DNA of 50,330 nt from Anaerolineales bacterium (GTDB taxonomy: Bacteria > Chloroflexota > Anaerolineae > Anaerolineales > Villigracilaceae): positions 1-50,330 of the forward strand of contig JAJTXU010000005.1 in the NCBI GenBank assembly GCA_021462845.1, read 5' to 3'. The position numbers were made by a program, and so were the translations under genes. The notes under the pieces were generated by a model. That model was not told the origin of the DNA and did no database searches. It saw nothing but the letters and a program-made list of their open reading frames with translations. Numbering within the stretch: position 1 is the first letter of the stretch; the number at the start of each line of letters is the position of its first letter. This document shows positions 47,761 to 50,330 of the stretch, in pieces.

Positions 47761-48671
47761 GCCCAGTGACGCGCTCCCGCAAGAAACGATCTTCCACTCA
47801 TGGATTTTTTACCGGCAGGCTGAACCTCATCCAGGATGAGAACCCCGCCTCTCGCGCCGACGGCGGGCTGATTCGCCTGCGTCAGCCTCTGCCCCTCCTC
47901 GTAGGACAAATTGGCAATTTGTCCCACATATGCGCGATGAATTTTGAGGACCGCCCCATCAAACTCCATGAACGCGCCGGGCCACGGGTTCAACGCGCGG
48001 ACTTGTCTTTCGAGTTCGTTCACATCGCGAGTGAAGTCGAGCCGCCCTTCCTCTTTTTTCATCATCGGCGCATACGTGGACAGTAGATCGTCTTGCGGCT
48101 CTGGCTGAATTTCACCGGCGATCCAGCGCGGAAGAGTTTCGATCAGCAAGTCGGCGCCGAGGTGAGATAACGTCGAGGTGACTGAACCAGCTGTCCCGTC
48201 GGAAGAGAGGCGCATGGATCGTTTCGTGAGCATCGCGCCGGTGTCGAGTCCCGCGTCCATTTTCATGATGGTCACGCCCGTTTCTTCATCCCCGTGCAAG
48301 ATCGCGGCGTTGATGGGAGCCGCGCCGCGCCATCGCGGAAGCAGAGAGGCGTGGACGTTGAGGCATCCGAAGCGCGGCAAGTCCAGCACATCTTGTTTGA
48401 GGATCTGCCCGAACGCGGCAACGACAATGAGATCGGGCGACCACGCGCGGAGAGTTTCCATCGCTTCGGGCGCGCGCAATTTTTCGGGTTGCATCACGGG
48501 GAGTCCCAACTTGAGCGCGAGCGTTTTGACGGGCGGCATTTTCACTTCGCGCCCACGCCCTGAGGCGCGGTCTGGTTGAGTCACCACGCCCACCACATCG
48601 TACGCGCCAGCCAACACGCGCAGACTCGGCAAGGCAAATTCGGGCGAACCCATAAAAACGACTCTTGTCAT
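47757..48671 (-). CDS. fmt: Methionyl-tRNA formyltransferase
   Basis: TRVVFMGSPEFALPSLRVLAG, VGVVTQPDRASGRGREVKMPPVK, LNVHASLLPRWRGAAPINAAILHGDEETGVTIMKMDAGLDTG. Confidence 0.96.
   Translation of the reverse strand: MTRVVFMGSPEFALPSLRVLAGAYDVVGVVTQPDRASGRGREVKMPPVKTLALKLGLPVMQPEKLRAPEAMETLRAWSPDLIVVAAFGQILKQDVLDLPRFGCLNVHASLLPRWRGAAPINAAILHGDEETGVTIMKMDAGLDTGAMLTKRSMRLSSDGTAGSVTSTLSHLGADLLIETLPRWIAGEIQPEPQDDLLSTYAPMMKKEEGRLDFTRDVNELERQVRALNPWPGAFMEFDGAVLKIHRAYVGQIANLSYEEGQRLTQANQPAVGARGGVLILDEVQPAGKKSMSGRSFLAGARHWA
47904..47924. repeat. In-fmt palindrome GGACAAATTGGCAATTTGTCC
   Basis: 10-bp perfect arms around central G. Confidence 0.85.
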
Positions 48672-48782
48672 GCGGCGATTTTAGCATAGTAACATTTTTG
48701 CAAGAAAAGCCGGTTGCGCTTTGCCTGTAAAGGTTGTACAATTGCGGAAATTCAAAATCAAGTTATTCGGAGGAATAAAGCA

Positions 48783-49058
48783 ATGGAAACTACAAGCGAT
48801 GACAAACTTTGGGCGGCGTTGGCGTACGTTTTTTCGCCTCTTGTCCCCATCATCATCTTGTTGATGCCCGACAAGAAGGATCGTCCTTTCATCAAGGCGC
48901 ATAACACACAGGCGCTGGTGCTCGGCATCATCATGGTTGTAACATCCACCTTTTGCGTCGGTATTCTCGTCTGGTTCTACCAGTTGTACTGCGGCTATCA
49001 AGCGTATCAGGGTCAGATGATCGAGATCCCTGTCATTTCGGGCATGTTCAAGAGCTAA
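48783..49058 (+). CDS. DUF4870-like membrane protein
   Basis: TSDDKLWAALAYVFSPLVPIIILLMPDKKDRPFIKAHNTQALVLGI; start at METTSDD. Confidence 0.8.
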   Translation: METTSDDKLWAALAYVFSPLVPIIILLMPDKKDRPFIKAHNTQALVLGIIMVVTSTFCVGILVWFYQLYCGYQAYQGQMIEIPVISGMFKS

Positions 49059-49073
49059 AAAATTTTCACGAGG

Positions 49074-49103
49074 AAAGGCTCACTGTTGTACAGTGAGCCT
49101 TTT
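49074..49103 (+). terminator. Rho-independent-type terminator
   Basis: AAAGGCTCACTG-ttgta-CAGTGAGCCTTTT. Confidence 0.85.
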
Positions 49104-49157
49104 GCTTTAATTCTATGTTACACTCGCAATATCTTTCATTTATATAAAGGAGTCATC

Positions 49158-49604
49158 ATGAGCAACGAACCAATTTTCTCCATGCCGAACACAAGCCAAC
49201 CACCACTGTCTGAAAACGATGAACGCCAATTTGCCATGTTCGCCCATCTGGGTGTGCTGGCAAATCTGCTGTCGGGCTTTTTGGGACCGCTTGTGCCTCT
49301 CATCATTTACATGGTGTACAAAGATCGTTCACGCTATGTAGCGTATCAATCTCTACAAGCATTGATCTTTCAACTGATCTGGTGGGTCGGAGGCGGTATT
49401 CTCACCGGTGTGGCATGGTTTGTCACCAGCATCCTCTCGACGGTATTGATCGGAATTCTCTGTATCCCATTCGCCTGTATCATTAGCGCCATGCCTCTCG
49501 TTGCGCTCGGTTATGGGATCTACGGCGGCATCCAAACCAGTCAAGGACAAGATTTCAAATACTGGCTCGTTGGCGATTGGGTACGAAAGACCCTCACGGG
49601 ATGA
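49158..49604 (+). CDS. DUF4870-like membrane protein
   Basis: SENDERQFAMFAHLGVLANLLSGFLGPLVPLIIYMVYKDRSRYVAYQSLQALIFQ; start at MSNEPIF. Confidence 0.82.
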   Translation: MSNEPIFSMPNTSQPPLSENDERQFAMFAHLGVLANLLSGFLGPLVPLIIYMVYKDRSRYVAYQSLQALIFQLIWWVGGGILTGVAWFVTSILSTVLIGILCIPFACIISAMPLVALGYGIYGGIQTSQGQDFKYWLVGDWVRKTLTG

Positions 49605-49624
49605 TTCGCGAACAACTGATATGC

Positions 49625-49654
49625 AAAAGCCCGCGTTCCCATGCGGGCTTTTTG
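49625..49654 (+). terminator. Rho-independent-type terminator
   Basis: AAAAGCCCGC-gttcccat-GCGGGCTTTTTG. Confidence 0.85.
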
Positions 49655-49713
49655 TTTGCAACCAACCACCTGAACTCCCGTATGAAGGGTAGAAATCAAA
49701 ACAGGAGATCGTT

Positions 49714-50193
49714 ATGAACACGACCAAACCCACCCTCGTCCATATCATCGCATGGACCACCCTCGCCAGCGGCGTTGTGAACATCCTTTTTGGGATCACC
49801 GCGCTCGGCACATTCATCGGCTTCATCTGCGCGCCGTTCTCGATCCTGCCGATCATCTTCGGCTCGTTCGAGTTGGTCTATGCCGCAAAACTATTCGGCA
49901 CACAGCCGGTCAAACCGTCCACAAACATCGCGGTCATTGAGATCGCCTGCGTCCTCTTCGGCAACGCCTTTGCGATGGCGGTCGGCATCCTCTCGCTCGT
50001 CTTTTACAACGACACCCTCGTCAAGGATTACTTCGCCCGTCTGAACGGGACACCAACCCCCTCACCTGTGACTCCCGTCCCGCCCGCGTCACTGCCCCAG
50101 CCTACACCGGCTCCAGTTATCAAAGTGTTACCTTCCCCTGCCGAGGACGCGCCATCCAAACCGAAACGCGCTCCACGCAAAATGGCGAAGTGA
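49714..50193 (+). CDS. Small membrane protein with Pro-rich/basic C-terminus
   Basis: Two to three hydrophobic segments followed by TPTPSPVTPVPPASLPQPTPAP...PSKPKRAPRKMAK. Confidence 0.65.
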   Translation: MNTTKPTLVHIIAWTTLASGVVNILFGITALGTFIGFICAPFSILPIIFGSFELVYAAKLFGTQPVKPSTNIAVIEIACVLFGNAFAMAVGILSLVFYNDTLVKDYFARLNGTPTPSPVTPVPPASLPQPTPAPVIKVLPSPAEDAPSKPKRAPRKMAK

Positions 50194-50196
50194 TAG

Positions 50197-50231
50197 AAGC
50201 CTTGCGAAGGTTGATAACCTTCGCAAGGCTT
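50197..50231. repeat. CCTTGCGAAGGTT palindromic element, copy 4
   Basis: AAGCCTTGCGAAGGTT-gat-AACCTTCGCAAGGCTT, 16-bp arms. Confidence 0.92.
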
Positions 50232-50269
50232 TATGGTTTTTCCAAAGTCGCTTGACAAAAGATAAAAAG

Positions 50270-50328
50270 TAGATCCTTCTCGGTAGAATTGCGAGTGCTG
50301 AGCAAGCAAAACCACCGAGGAGGATCTA
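50270..50328. promoter_or_regulatory. Inverted repeat enclosing a putative RBS at the window edge
   Basis: TAGATCCTTCTCGGT / ACCGAGGAGGATCTA (one G-T type mismatch); right arm contains GAGGAGG. Confidence 0.5.
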
Positions 50329-50330
50329 AA

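Noticed and set aside
1-50330. CRISPR array, rRNA, phage or classical defence island
   Set aside because: No regularly spaced direct repeats, Cas, rRNA, integrase, capsid or recognisable defence proteins were seen.

Overview
The window looks like a bacterial chromosome segment. Gene content and style suggest Chloroflexota/Anaerolineae, but that is an inference and was not searched. It is mostly ordinary housekeeping and metabolic genes: gyrA, tRNA-Leu(CAG), lipB, fmt, a glpF-glpK-glpD cluster, Kbl-like transferase, PanE, TGS-uridine kinase, CDF and ZIP metal transporters. Also present are a DUF1800/DUF1501 pair, a DprE1/DprE2-like oxidoreductase pair, a Ser/Thr kinase with an FGE/SUMF1 domain, a GAF-GGDEF gene split by a frameshift, a probable TumE-type toxin-antitoxin pair, and a surface-glycan cluster with WbqC, GT2, methyltransferase and DegT-like genes. 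I found no CRISPR array, rRNA, transposase, reverse transcriptase or prophage. The most unusual signal is a dense population of short palindromic elements. They have recurrent cores, variable but self-complementary arms, and often 9-nt periodic arms. Many sit 0-10 nt downstream of stop codons. Some lie inside reading frames without breaking them: LipB, Fmt, the helicase-associated ORF, possibly TumE and PanE. Two appear to supply the stop codon of a gene. This repeat system, together with the TumE operon, the split GGDEF gene and the duplicated lipoprotein next to the kinase, is what I would follow up first.
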